DNA of 64,000 bases, from positions 1 through 64,000 of the IMG/VR virus record IMGVR_UViG_3300025704_001538; one strand, written 5' to 3'. A program made the translations under genes and the position numbers. The DNA comes from a virus. Each line of letters starts with the position of its first letter. Positions within the stretch are counted from its first letter, which is position 1. Shown piece after piece: positions 47,580 through 55,578 of this stretch. The notes beneath the pieces were generated by a model. The model was not told where the DNA came from. It searched no databases and worked only from the letters and a program-made list of their open reading frames with translations.

Positions 47580-48297
47580 AAGTGACTCTCACATCCACTT
47601 TTTCTCCTGACGGGGCGGTAACTTGTCTCCGTAAATCCAATTTTGGTTCACAGTCGTTGAGATAATTTCTGATAAATTTAGAATCAGAGATAGGTAAGTT
47701 TAATACGAATTTTGAAATCTCCTCTCTACTCTCATTACCGTCAATACTCACAATATGTCTTTCGAGTCTGTTGGTAACTATAGGAGCCACTACCCCTTGT
47801 GGGTATTGGTCAAACGTATCATTCAATTCTTTAATGTCCCCAATAGTCAGTAACTTACATTTTACGTTATTTCCTGACTTCGGTAACTTAAACTCAAATA
47901 CACCATCTGAGTTTGGTTCATTTTTTACTTCAGTAATATTTAATTCATCTAACCTTACTGATGTTTGAAAGGTCTTTGATGTTTTTGGGTCTGTTAAAGT
48001 AAAATTATACTCAGGACCAAATGCGGTGTTACGTAAGAAAATCATAATCGACTCCATATCACCCTCTAATAAATCATCTACAATAAAATCGGGTTCATAA
48101 ACTTTAGATTTTATTAACTTACGGATTAAATCGTCTCCCCCTGTATTTGATATTAGTATGTTCTCGTCCTGAGCAGTTAGGTACCCTACCTTCACACTCT
48201 TCTTTTTATTCTTATAGAATTTACCTTGCGATGGCAATGTCATCACATCATGAGGTAAGTTAAAGTCTTGTTGTCCGTATTGTCTTGCTTCTTCCAT
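47548..48297 (-). CDS. Baseplate hub assembly protein, gp26-like
   Basis: 249 aa (T4 gp26 is 208). Recognisable pattern: FNLPHDVMTLPSQGKFYKNK near the N-terminus, VGYLTAQDENILIS, LLEGDMESIMIFLRNTAFGP, then a C-terminal beta domain ending VRVTFGAEFFRPFF. The 'LPS.G..Y' start and 'L...D...l...lR..aYG' middle occur in gp26-like and related hub chaperones. It is followed, with a 32-base overlap, by the gp51-type gene, and preceded by the terminator that ends the tail tube transcript. Cytoplasmic assembly role inferred. Confidence 0.65.
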   Translation of the reverse strand: MEEARQYGQQDFNLPHDVMTLPSQGKFYKNKKKSVKVGYLTAQDENILISNTGGDDLIRKLIKSKVYEPDFIVDDLLEGDMESIMIFLRNTAFGPEYNFTLTDPKTSKTFQTSVRLDELNITEVKNEPNSDGVFEFKLPKSGNNVKCKLLTIGDIKELNDTFDQYPQGVVAPIVTNRLERHIVSIDGNESREEISKFVLNLPISDSKFIRNYLNDCEPKLDLRRQVTAPSGEKVDVRVTFGAEFFRPFF

Positions 48298-48311
48298 ATT
48301 GTGTAAAAAAA

Positions 48312-48337
48312 AACCATAGGGAATGAACCCTATGGTT
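48312..48337 (-). terminator. Rho-independent terminator after the tail tube gene
   Basis: Stem AACCATAGGG / CCCTATGGTT with a six-base loop and a long T-run on the minus strand. It lies in the 74-base gap between the tail tube gene and the gp26-like gene. Ending the abundant tube transcript here keeps it separate from the low-copy assembly genes. Confidence 0.9.
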
Positions 48338-48371
48338 AATTATATGAACTATTATTTATTTTTCAATAGTA

Positions 48372-48860
48372 TTAGTAAACCAAAATACATCTATCAGGAC
48401 GTAGTGTCGCGGTAATTGTTGCTAACGCGTCATCACTATACCCTAAACTATCGAAATTAACATCCGTTAAGAATGTTCCTTGTAAAATCCATTTCTCTAC
48501 AGCAACACCTGTAGGGTCTAACATTTCCAAGTCTAAGTCTTTCTTATAACCTGCAGCGTATCCCATACGACCTGTAACCGATTCTGCAGTTAATCTTACC
48601 CATTCCATTAATGCTTGTGAAGCAGAAGGTCCTATTGGGTCTCTGAACGTTACATTAATAGTGTTCCATGTAAATCTACCCGCAACGTAAGTAGATGTGT
48701 TTAGGAATGGAATTTCAGTCGAATTAATTTGGACATTAGGTCTTGAGGTCGACTCAACGTACCATGAGTTTATACCTAATGATGAAGGGAAAGTAAGAAC
48801 AAATCTATTTTTCCTTTTCGGTTCATACGGTACGGGCATTTTCATTAATAAATCAGCCAT
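48372..48860 (-). CDS. Tail tube protein, gp19-like
   Basis: 162 aa (T4 gp19 is 163). Typical tube-protein order: PKRKNRFVLTFPSSLGINSW, then ESTSRPNVQINSTEIPFLNT, then GRFTWNTINVTFRDPIGPSA, then a helix (SQALMEWVRLTAESV), then DPTGVAVEKWILQGTFLTDV and a final strand (ATITATLRPDRCIL). It forms the hexameric rings of the inner tail tube that stack under the sheath. It has its own terminator downstream and a TATTTATA motif 34 nt upstream, as expected for a highly expressed late gene. Confidence 0.92.
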   Translation of the reverse strand: MADLLMKMPVPYEPKRKNRFVLTFPSSLGINSWYVESTSRPNVQINSTEIPFLNTSTYVAGRFTWNTINVTFRDPIGPSASQALMEWVRLTAESVTGRMGYAAGYKKDLDLEMLDPTGVAVEKWILQGTFLTDVNFDSLGYSDDALATITATLRPDRCILVY

Positions 48861-48894
48861 AGTATTTTGGTTTTAAATTTCTTGTTTATTTAAT

Positions 48895-48902
48895 TATAAA
48901 TA
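48895..48902 (-). promoter_or_regulatory. TATTTATA late-type motif upstream of the tail tube gene
   Basis: Coding strand GATATTTATAATTAAATAAA, with the TATTTATA box ending 34 nt before the ATG. Same box as the near-start sites but with a longer leader, like the one upstream of the sheath gene. The rest of this 111-base gap shows nothing else. Confidence 0.45.
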
Positions 48903-48971
48903 TCAGCTCAGAACTTTTTTCTCTTTACTTTTATTTTTTTATCTGTAAAATCTTATTCCAGCAGTTATAAA

Positions 48972-49820
48972 TTATACTTCTAATTTATCTCCACCTTTAG
49001 TTAAATAAGTTTTTACTGGGCTTTCTTCATATTCTTTATCTAAAAACTTTTTTATTGATTCAATATTTCCTGGGTCATCATCAGAAAAACCAATTAAAGG
49101 AACAAAGTTATTCTTTACATCATTAGTAAATGTTACTTTTTGTCCTAGTTTCTGGCTTTGATATTTAACATAGTTTATAAATTCTCTTAAAGCTTTTATT
49201 TTACCTTCTTCAGGATTAGATGCTGAACCTTCACCATAAGTAACGGGATGATACTTACACATGTCTAAATATTCTTTTATAAGTAGTTGGTCGTCTTTTA
49301 AGACCTCTCCTGACAAATCACGATATTCTTTAAGGTTCCCGATAAGGGTCTGTGAATTAATTCCATTATGGTTTGTAACAATCATATTGTAGATTGCATC
49401 TTTTAAAACAGATGGTGTATGACCTCTAGCGGTTATAATCGCAAAAATAGAACCTCCGTTGATACACTCTACAAAATCACTCCACGATGGTCCCGGCTCC
49501 GCTAACATAGAGTCGACAATAAATCTTTTATCACCTTCTACACCGAAATTTCTGTAAGGATTTTCTGCGTATCCGACAATTAGTTCACCTTTATATTCAA
49601 AAGGTTCTCCACCTATTCTTTGTCTATATTCCGCGAAATCTTCAGTAGACATACCTACCTCATGACCATCATCAGCAACTAACATGATTTGAGTTGGCAT
49701 AGTTACGATATTATCATCCCAGTCAAAAGCATAATACTTGTGGTCGGGATTACCGTCTTCTATACCTTCACTAACTAAAATGTTATTGAGGTTTTTTCTT
49801 ATAATCTGTTTTAGACTCAT
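48972..49820 (-). CDS. HAD-superfamily phosphatase-like protein in the tail cluster
   Basis: 282 aa. HAD motifs: I, YAFDWDDNIV with D33 and D35; II, AIITARGHTP at ~130 with the conserved Thr; a candidate motif III Lys in PEEGKIKALREFI; IV, LIGFSDDDPGN at ~243. These suggest an active Mg-dependent phosphohydrolase; the substrate is unknown (nucleotide or polynucleotide phosphates are possible). The N-terminal 18 residues (MSLKQIIRKNLNNILVSE) form a basic helix like those on other proteins here. It lies between sheath and tube genes and starts five bases after a 45-aa ORF. A virion-packaged enzyme or repair/nucleotide function are both possible. Confidence 0.72.
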   Translation of the reverse strand: MSLKQIIRKNLNNILVSEGIEDGNPDHKYYAFDWDDNIVTMPTQIMLVADDGHEVGMSTEDFAEYRQRIGGEPFEYKGELIVGYAENPYRNFGVEGDKRFIVDSMLAEPGPSWSDFVECINGGSIFAIITARGHTPSVLKDAIYNMIVTNHNGINSQTLIGNLKEYRDLSGEVLKDDQLLIKEYLDMCKYHPVTYGEGSASNPEEGKIKALREFINYVKYQSQKLGQKVTFTNDVKNNFVPLIGFSDDDPGNIESIKKFLDKEYEESPVKTYLTKGGDKLEV

Positions 49821-49825
49821 ATATT

Positions 49826-49963
49826 TTACTTATTAAGGTTCTGAATAAGTCTTTCTAATTGTGCTTCGGTCATAACAATGTTCTGAGGTTTCTCAGAATA
49901 GGTATTTACCCCATTACTCTCGATTTCCATAGACTCTCTTAAAATTTTCTTTTTGAATTCCAT
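49826..49963 (-). CDS. 45-aa ORF upstream of the HAD gene
   Basis: ATG at 49963, stop at 49826; the HAD gene starts five bases later. The peptide begins MEFKKKILRESMEIE and ends VMTEAQLERLIQNLNK: two short helices joined by a polar linker. The first half resembles the basic N-terminal helices of neighbouring proteins. It fills the gap between the sheath terminator and the HAD gene exactly, which supports it being real. Function unknown. Confidence 0.55.
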   Translation of the reverse strand: MEFKKKILRESMEIESNGVNTYSEKPQNIVMTEAQLERLIQNLNK

Positions 49964-50000
49964 TTCTTTATTTTTTATTAAACGTTTAATTAAAGGCTAA

Positions 50001-50031
50001 AAATGGGGGACAGATTAACTGACCCCCATTT
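50001..50031 (-). terminator. Rho-independent terminator after the tail sheath gene
   Basis: AAATGGGGG / CCCCCATTT stem extended by an inner CAG / CTG stem across an A-A mismatch, followed on the minus strand by TTTTT. It begins nine bases after the sheath stop codon. Confidence 0.88.
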
Positions 50032-50039
50032 AATAATTA

Positions 50040-53000
50040 TCAGATATCTTCAAATGATGCACCTGTCGGTGTGATTAAGAATTCGATATCAATAAATTCT
50101 AATGCTCTTGTTGGTTTTAGATAAATTTTTCCTACTAATGTATTATTATCTAAATCCTCAGGAGTGTTCTGAACTACGACTCTAAAGTCAATTAAACCTC
50201 TATCTCTTCTGATTGAATCTAAGATTGGGTTTACTGAATCCAAGAATTCTTGTCTTACTTGGTCGTCATTTTGTTCGAACAATAGTCTTACTGCCACCGC
50301 TGAAATTAACTTACGAGCTTGTAATAACAATCTTCTAACGTTAATTCTGTCGAGTGCAGACTCTTTAACTTGAGTAGTTTTATTACCCCATATTACAGTT
50401 CCCACATCTGAGAAAGTTGCAATCGGATTAATTCTACCTTTGTATAAGATATCTCTATCATCTTGTGTTAACTTCTTACGTGCTTTAATACCATTAACCA
50501 AACCTCTTGTGTAACCCGCTGATGCGAACCAAGGGAATGCGATATTATCGGTTAGTGCTAAGTTTCTAACAACCTCTGCCGTTGGTGGTAGGTATATTTG
50601 TGTATTATTAACGGTGTCTCTCGTTAAAATCCAAGGGTAGTAAGTAGCGGTGTAGTTAGAATCGATACCCGTATCCTCAAGGTTTTCAGTTGATTCTTGT
50701 GGGTAAATAAAGTTACCTGTAAAGTCTGAAGTTGTATTAACAAACATATTGTAATCAGGGGTAGTACAAATGTAGATTGAGTCAGCTCTATCTGTTTCAA
50801 TAAGGTCTATAGCCTCCTCCACAAGATTTGAGTTGTTTACATAATCGACACCTGGTGTTGTGAATACATTAATGTTTACCGCTTCAGGGTTAACGAATGT
50901 AGACTGACCCCATAAGTAAGCGTAATAATCAGTATTTCCCCAGTCTTGTTTATCAGGACCAACTATTGTTTTAAACGCCCCCCATCCTGTTGCGGTTGGG
51001 AATCTTATGGACGTTGCCGCTCCTTTGAGGTATCCACTGTTACCTAATATGAATCTATCTCCGTTAGTACGGTATTCTCTGTAAATATCCCAACCATCAA
51101 AACCACCTGTGGGTATTAATGTAAACTTACGTGAGTTTAATCTATAGTATGGTGATGTATCACCTGGTTCACTTCTAAACGAGGCGTCTCCAACGTCGAA
51201 CGCAGTTTCACCCGAAGTAGTCCATTGACTTGAGATAGTTATCACGGTCGCCCCTGAATCCATATGGAATCCTTTAGTTAGTACTGCCCATGGTGACGAT
51301 TCAGTTGCTGTTGCTAAGTCAGTAGGATTTTGTTTACCTTTGTAAGATGCAAAATCAACGTCGATACCAACAGTGTTTGACACACCCAAATAAACTCTTC
51401 TTGGGTTATCTCCTGAACTTCTTGTTACATTATCACCACCCGTAGTACCGAATGGGGGATTTGCAATAATTTCACCTGGAGTATCATACTTTGTTTTATA
51501 TATTAGATGAGGTGACTTATAATTTTTATACTGTCTTGTTTGATAACCTCTAAAACCACATGGTAAAGCATCTATTGGTGCTTCTTCATTAATTTCTAAC
51601 ATAATATAACGAGACTTTAATTCGAAGTCCCCATTTGCCGTACCTACTTTTTTAGCCACAAAACTATTAAGATTTGGGTCCATTGTACAGTTTGTGAATT
51701 TCTCTAAGACTACGGGACTTGAGTCAGTGTCATAAAAATCTCTTACAACTATATCAAAAGTTAAATTATTAAATGAAATATTTGCAATTGATACTTTTAT
51801 TTCTCTGTTCGCACCACTACCGTCTGAAATTGAGATGAACTTGAATAAGTTAAATACCTCATTACCCCTTAATTCAGAAACTACATATGGGGTGAATGGT
51901 GTTTGGTATCTATCTAAATACCAACCGATACCTGTATTATCAGTATCGGTTCTAGCGCCATTGAATGGTAATAAATCGGTATTTAATCCTCTGATTTTAC
52001 CTTGTCTATAACCTGTATTTAATAAGTTATAGTAAAGTTCCCCTACCATTAGAGGTACTTCGTTTCTATCCTTACCAAAGTTAGATTGTCCTAATACCTT
52101 ACTTAAGAAGTTAGGGTCACTTAATGTGAAAGAGGTGTCAAAAGTAAACGTTTCTGAATCACTAGTTACACCTGATAATTGGAATGTTGCAAACGGATTG
52201 TTTGTGATTCCTGAATACGCGGCACTACTATTAATAGTGACATCAGTTAATCCCGATACTTCATATACTGGTCCATCATCATTACTATATGTTGAGATAC
52301 CTCTTGAACGTAATGTTGAAATCACCATATTATGGTAATCAGTAATTACAGTACCTGAGTAAGTTGTATCATAAACAACCGCAGTACCTGTATAGTTATT
52401 ACCTGACGTATTTGTAAGACCTGTAACGATTAAACCGAAACCTACACCTGAGTAGTCTTGGTCTGTAGAATCGTATGGGAATAAAGAGTAATACCAAGAA
52501 TCATTTTTGGATGCTTCAAAATCGGCGGTATCGATAGTTAATCCGTCAACATCAAGTACGTTAGCACTACCAGTCCAATTTGATGTTCCTGTAATTGTGT
52601 CGTAGGTTCCTCCACTTACCGTACCGAACATGTAAGCAGTTTTACCTGAATTTGATGGGTCTACGATATCTTTATAAAGACTTGTTTTAAAATCATCCTC
52701 AATTGTGCTAACACCACCACTAAATGTAGTGTAAGGTAATGAGAAGTAATCTTCAATATATCCTGGTAAATCACTATAATTAGTGATTGTTGTCGAAGCG
52801 CTAGTTCCTGATACACCACTGAAAGTCACCGTAAAGGGACCTGCATTACCCGTACCAACTACTGTGTCTTTTTTAAGATTACCTACAGTTGAGATTGACC
52901 AAGCTGGACCCGCATCATAACCTGATAAACCAAGTATACGAGTTACAAAAAGTTGATTTGATTGTTGTAAATATGCCTTAGCAATGTATGCCGCTTCATA

Positions 53001-53216
53001 TTTTGGAATCTGAGTGTTTATAAATTTGGTTGGGCTTGTACCGCCAAAATATGCAGTGAACTCATCGAAGTTTGTTATAAAAATGGGTTCAAACGCAGGA
53101 CCTGACTGAGTTTCACCAACAATACCTAATGTAGTTACACCAACACTTTGAGCTACAAAACTTAAATCTCTTTCTGATGTGTATACACCGGGAGATACGA
53201 ATACTTTGTCTGCCAT
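50040..53216 (-). CDS. Tail sheath protein, gp18-like
   Basis: 1,058 aa, much longer than T4 gp18 (659). Hallmarks: FVSPGVYTSERDLSFVAQSV at the start, GIVGETQSGPAFEPIFI, then FGGTSPTKFINTQIPKYEAA with YLQQSNQLFVTRILG. The C-terminal half holds the conserved contractile core (YYPWILTRDTVNNTQIYLPP, then GRINPIATFSDVGTVIWGNK, then INVRRLLLQARKLISAVAVR). The extra length is a beta-rich insertion at ~110-500, probably a surface domain on the sheath. Sheath contraction drives the tube through the host envelope. A terminator follows immediately, and a TATTTAT motif lies ~33 nt upstream. Confidence 0.95.
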   Translation of the reverse strand: MADKVFVSPGVYTSERDLSFVAQSVGVTTLGIVGETQSGPAFEPIFITNFDEFTAYFGGTSPTKFINTQIPKYEAAYIAKAYLQQSNQLFVTRILGLSGYDAGPAWSISTVGNLKKDTVVGTGNAGPFTVTFSGVSGTSASTTITNYSDLPGYIEDYFSLPYTTFSGGVSTIEDDFKTSLYKDIVDPSNSGKTAYMFGTVSGGTYDTITGTSNWTGSANVLDVDGLTIDTADFEASKNDSWYYSLFPYDSTDQDYSGVGFGLIVTGLTNTSGNNYTGTAVVYDTTYSGTVITDYHNMVISTLRSRGISTYSNDDGPVYEVSGLTDVTINSSAAYSGITNNPFATFQLSGVTSDSETFTFDTSFTLSDPNFLSKVLGQSNFGKDRNEVPLMVGELYYNLLNTGYRQGKIRGLNTDLLPFNGARTDTDNTGIGWYLDRYQTPFTPYVVSELRGNEVFNLFKFISISDGSGANREIKVSIANISFNNLTFDIVVRDFYDTDSSPVVLEKFTNCTMDPNLNSFVAKKVGTANGDFELKSRYIMLEINEEAPIDALPCGFRGYQTRQYKNYKSPHLIYKTKYDTPGEIIANPPFGTTGGDNVTRSSGDNPRRVYLGVSNTVGIDVDFASYKGKQNPTDLATATESSPWAVLTKGFHMDSGATVITISSQWTTSGETAFDVGDASFRSEPGDTSPYYRLNSRKFTLIPTGGFDGWDIYREYRTNGDRFILGNSGYLKGAATSIRFPTATGWGAFKTIVGPDKQDWGNTDYYAYLWGQSTFVNPEAVNINVFTTPGVDYVNNSNLVEEAIDLIETDRADSIYICTTPDYNMFVNTTSDFTGNFIYPQESTENLEDTGIDSNYTATYYPWILTRDTVNNTQIYLPPTAEVVRNLALTDNIAFPWFASAGYTRGLVNGIKARKKLTQDDRDILYKGRINPIATFSDVGTVIWGNKTTQVKESALDRINVRRLLLQARKLISAVAVRLLFEQNDDQVRQEFLDSVNPILDSIRRDRGLIDFRVVVQNTPEDLDNNTLVGKIYLKPTRALEFIDIEFLITPTGASFEDI

Positions 53217-53249
53217 ATTAATTAGTTTCTATTTTAATTTATTTATTTG

Positions 53250-53256
53250 ATAAATA
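53250..53256 (-). promoter_or_regulatory. TATTTAT late-type motif upstream of the tail sheath gene
   Basis: Coding strand AATATTTATCAAATAAA, with the box ending 33 nt before the sheath ATG. It lies in the 138-base divergent region between the sheath gene and the small plus-strand ORF at 53355. That region is otherwise AT-rich, with a TATATTTA box at 53292-53299 facing the plus-strand ORF. Confidence 0.4.
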
Positions 53257-53354
53257 TTATGTAAAAACCGAAAGGACAAATACGTATAACGTATATTTAT
53301 TTATTAGGCGCTCTTTTTTCTACCTTTTTTCTGACTTATTAAAAAAACCTACAT

Positions 53355-53501
53355 ATGAAAATCAAAAACCTAAAAATATCTGAAGAACATCACTCACTAC
53401 TAAAGAGTTACTGTAATAAGAAAGGATTAAAGATGTATAAGTTTATTGAAAAAATGATAGAGGACACTTGTAAAGATATGACAGATATATATGGGGAGTA
53501 A
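53355..53501 (+). CDS. 48-aa ribbon-helix-helix-like protein
   Basis: ATG at 53355, stop ending at 53501, one base before the end of the converging 349-aa gene; the exact fit supports it. The peptide has one short strand (MKIKNLKIS) and two helices (EEHHSLLKSYCNKKGL, KMYKFIEKMIEDTCKDM), the layout of Arc/CopG ribbon-helix-helix DNA-binding proteins, which use the strand to read DNA as dimers. It is the only plus-strand gene inside 55 kb of minus-strand genes, next to the sheath promoter region, so a local regulator is plausible. No experimental support. Confidence 0.6.
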   Translation: MKIKNLKISEEHHSLLKSYCNKKGLKMYKFIEKMIEDTCKDMTDIYGE

Positions 53502-54551
53502 TTAAGTACTGTAAGGTATATGTGCCTCGGACTTTATAATCGACTCTTTTGTCGGGTCTAACTTAACAACATCTATCTTAATAGTGTCGTTAGTATTTAT
53601 CTCAATTGATGGTAGGTCGTCCCCCATGTAATTATTGTTTATATAAACTGAGTACTCATCGACATTAATTGTGTCTAGAAAATTTAAATCTATCTTATAA
53701 GGATAAACCTCGGATAAACTAGTCACTCCCGATAAGAATAAAATATCTAACTCAAAGTTCTGAGGATTTGGAGGATGTTTTTTTGCACGTCTAGACTTAG
53801 TGTCTACTCCGACCTCATACAAGGTCAATGCCCTCGTAATCGCGGGAACTATTTCAAACTCCTCTTCATCAATTAAAAACCCTAACATTGTAAATGTGTA
53901 GTTTTGAATATAGTACTTCCTTTTCTCAATATCTAATACTGACTCATCAGATATACTATCTAAAATAATAGGGACGTAGTGACCTTTAACAAACGTATAT
54001 GCTTGTCTTGATGAAAATTTTTGTAAAACAAGTTTGTTAAACTCGTTTAAATGTCTCATCTTAGTACAAAATATTTTTATATTGTATGTAATGTCTACAG
54101 GTACGGGTTGTGGTATTTTGTATATATCCATACCTTTTCTTTGACCGTCCCACGTTGGGACCTTTGCATAATAAAATTGTTTTCTATTAGGTATGGTGTA
54201 TTGAAGTGATGGATTTGAACCATATTTCACTTCAGGTTGTCTTACTGTGGCAATAAATGGAGGTTTAATATTTTTATCCAAATCCTGAAACCTCCACGTT
54301 TCAGTAAACTGAGCCCAATTCTGAGTAGTAATAATAATATCAATAGGGTTTACGGTTTTACCGTCAGCAGACATTTCTAAATCTTCCTTTACAAAATCTA
54401 ACATACCTCGGTCTAAGTCGGCGTGTAAAACACTCTTGGGTAAGTACGTACCATTTTCTTGAATATACTCAAGAAGTTGCTCCCTTCTTTCTAATAAAAT
54501 TTTATCGGGAGTGATTTTTAAATCTTTTTTTATTTTTTTTGGAAACGCCAT
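53502..54551 (-). CDS. Tail-completion or sheath-terminator candidate
   Basis: 349 aa. Lys-rich N-terminal helix (MAFPKKIKKDLKITPDKILL), then mixed alpha/beta: VPVDITYNIKIFCTKMRHLN, FNKLVLQKFSSRQAYTFVKG, YIQNYTFTMLGFLIDEEEFE. The C-terminal ~90 residues form a separate small beta domain with YSVYINNNYMGD. I do not recognise a named family. Position between sheath and neck-type genes, and the single-base TAATG coupling to the gene before, suggest a gp15-like tail terminator or a tail-completion protein. Confidence 0.5.
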   Translation of the reverse strand: MAFPKKIKKDLKITPDKILLERREQLLEYIQENGTYLPKSVLHADLDRGMLDFVKEDLEMSADGKTVNPIDIIITTQNWAQFTETWRFQDLDKNIKPPFIATVRQPEVKYGSNPSLQYTIPNRKQFYYAKVPTWDGQRKGMDIYKIPQPVPVDITYNIKIFCTKMRHLNEFNKLVLQKFSSRQAYTFVKGHYVPIILDSISDESVLDIEKRKYYIQNYTFTMLGFLIDEEEFEIVPAITRALTLYEVGVDTKSRRAKKHPPNPQNFELDILFLSGVTSLSEVYPYKIDLNFLDTINVDEYSVYINNNYMGDDLPSIEINTNDTIKIDVVKLDPTKESIIKSEAHIPYST

Positions 54552-55015
54552 TAACCTACAATTTCATTAATATGGAATATTTTATTTTTTGTATTAATCA
54601 TGTCGATTTCATTTGCATTATAAATTGGCTCTTCACTATCCTTTCTTACAAAAGAATCGTACTTATATGGATTGTAAGTAATTACTTTATCATTGGTTTC
54701 GGGTGGCATATTTTCACAAGGCCATTCACAATAATCGAGTAAAGTTCCGATGACAAAGGCGTGAACATTTTTTCTCATTTCTTTTCTAACTTTTTCCTTA
54801 CCTCCCTCTCTTACTCTAAACTCGACATCTTTTAATTTAACATAATCCGCGTATAATATGATTCTACCGTCATACTGTACGGAAAATGTTTTTTTATGTA
54901 AGTTATAATAAACCATAACTTTAAGACCAATAGGATTAATTACCTCTTCTTGTTCAACAACTAACCCCATACGAGATTTTATTATATTTAATTCTTTTAT
55001 AAGTTTCTTTTTCAT
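54551..55015 (-). CDS. Small protein in the neck/tail gene group, function unknown
   Basis: 154 aa. N-terminal basic helix MKKKLIKELNIIKSRMGLVV followed by EQEE, similar to three other proteins in the window, then an alpha/beta body (LKVMVYYNLHKKTFSVQYDG, RKNVHAFVIGTLLDYCEWPC). No catalytic motif recognised. Coupled by ATGA to the 171-aa gene and by TAATG to the 349-aa gene. Probably a virion or assembly protein because of this coupling. Confidence 0.5.
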   Translation of the reverse strand: MKKKLIKELNIIKSRMGLVVEQEEVINPIGLKVMVYYNLHKKTFSVQYDGRIILYADYVKLKDVEFRVREGGKEKVRKEMRKNVHAFVIGTLLDYCEWPCENMPPETNDKVITYNPYKYDSFVRKDSEEPIYNANEIDMINTKNKIFHINEIVG

Positions 55016-55527
55016 AATCCTCTAAATTCATTATCATTAACAGGTGATGCAATAATACTACGATAAAACGGCTTGTAACCCCCATAAGTATGCTTATTAT
55101 CACTAACAACTCTACCGTCATTAACAACTGAGTAATATCTTACTCTGGACTCAGTTTCATAGTACCCGATATAATCACCATATTCTATTTCAATATCTAA
55201 GTCATCTAAAGTGTCTTGATATACGCCAACCTTTAAATTACCAGGTTCCATTTGTGACATACTACTTTGTCCGTAATTTTGATTTTCGGGTTGCTCTACC
55301 TGTACATATCCACGAAACTCCACAGGCGGATGAAACTTTATACCATCCTCAACAGTTTCTCCGTAAACATCATCAGTTTTAGTTTTTTGCTTATCAACTC
55401 TATAAAGAACAAGTCTAAAGTTCATATCCCCCTCAAGCCATTCACGACCCATCGCAATATCTAACTCAAAATCTTCGGCACCGAAAAACTTTTCTAATCT
55501 TGTAATAGGTATTTTTCTTTTACTCAT
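55012..55527 (-). CDS. Putative neck / head-tail connector protein
   Basis: 171 aa, beta-rich: EDFELDIAMGREWLEGDMNF, FRLVLYRVDKQKTKTDDVYG, HPPVEFRGYVQVEQPENQNY, then DLDIEIEYGDYIGYYETESR and YSVVNDGRVVSDN. First gene of the long minus-strand tail cluster and divergent from the SNF2 gene; the neck gene gp13-like lies 3.4 kb away on the other strand. A gp14-like neck or connector role fits the position but no diagnostic motif is visible. Confidence 0.42.
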   Translation of the reverse strand: MSKRKIPITRLEKFFGAEDFELDIAMGREWLEGDMNFRLVLYRVDKQKTKTDDVYGETVEDGIKFHPPVEFRGYVQVEQPENQNYGQSSMSQMEPGNLKVGVYQDTLDDLDIEIEYGDYIGYYETESRVRYYSVVNDGRVVSDNKHTYGGYKPFYRSIIASPVNDNEFRGL

Positions 55528-55529
55528 TA

Positions 55530-55558
55530 TTGATAAATATTCGGTTATTTGTTATATT
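55530..55558 (+). promoter_or_regulatory. Putative early promoter of the SNF2 helicase gene
   Basis: TTGATA, 17-base spacer, TATATT followed by TA, giving a flavobacterial-type -7 box TATATTTA. Transcription would start near 55565, so translation must start downstream of the TTG at 55549. Confidence 0.45.
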
Positions 55559-55578
55559 TAACTGTATTTACTCTCGTA

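Noticed and set aside
55549-55578. TTG start at 55549 for the SNF2 gene
   Set aside because: It overlaps the spacer and -7 box of the proposed promoter, so it would be upstream of the transcript start.
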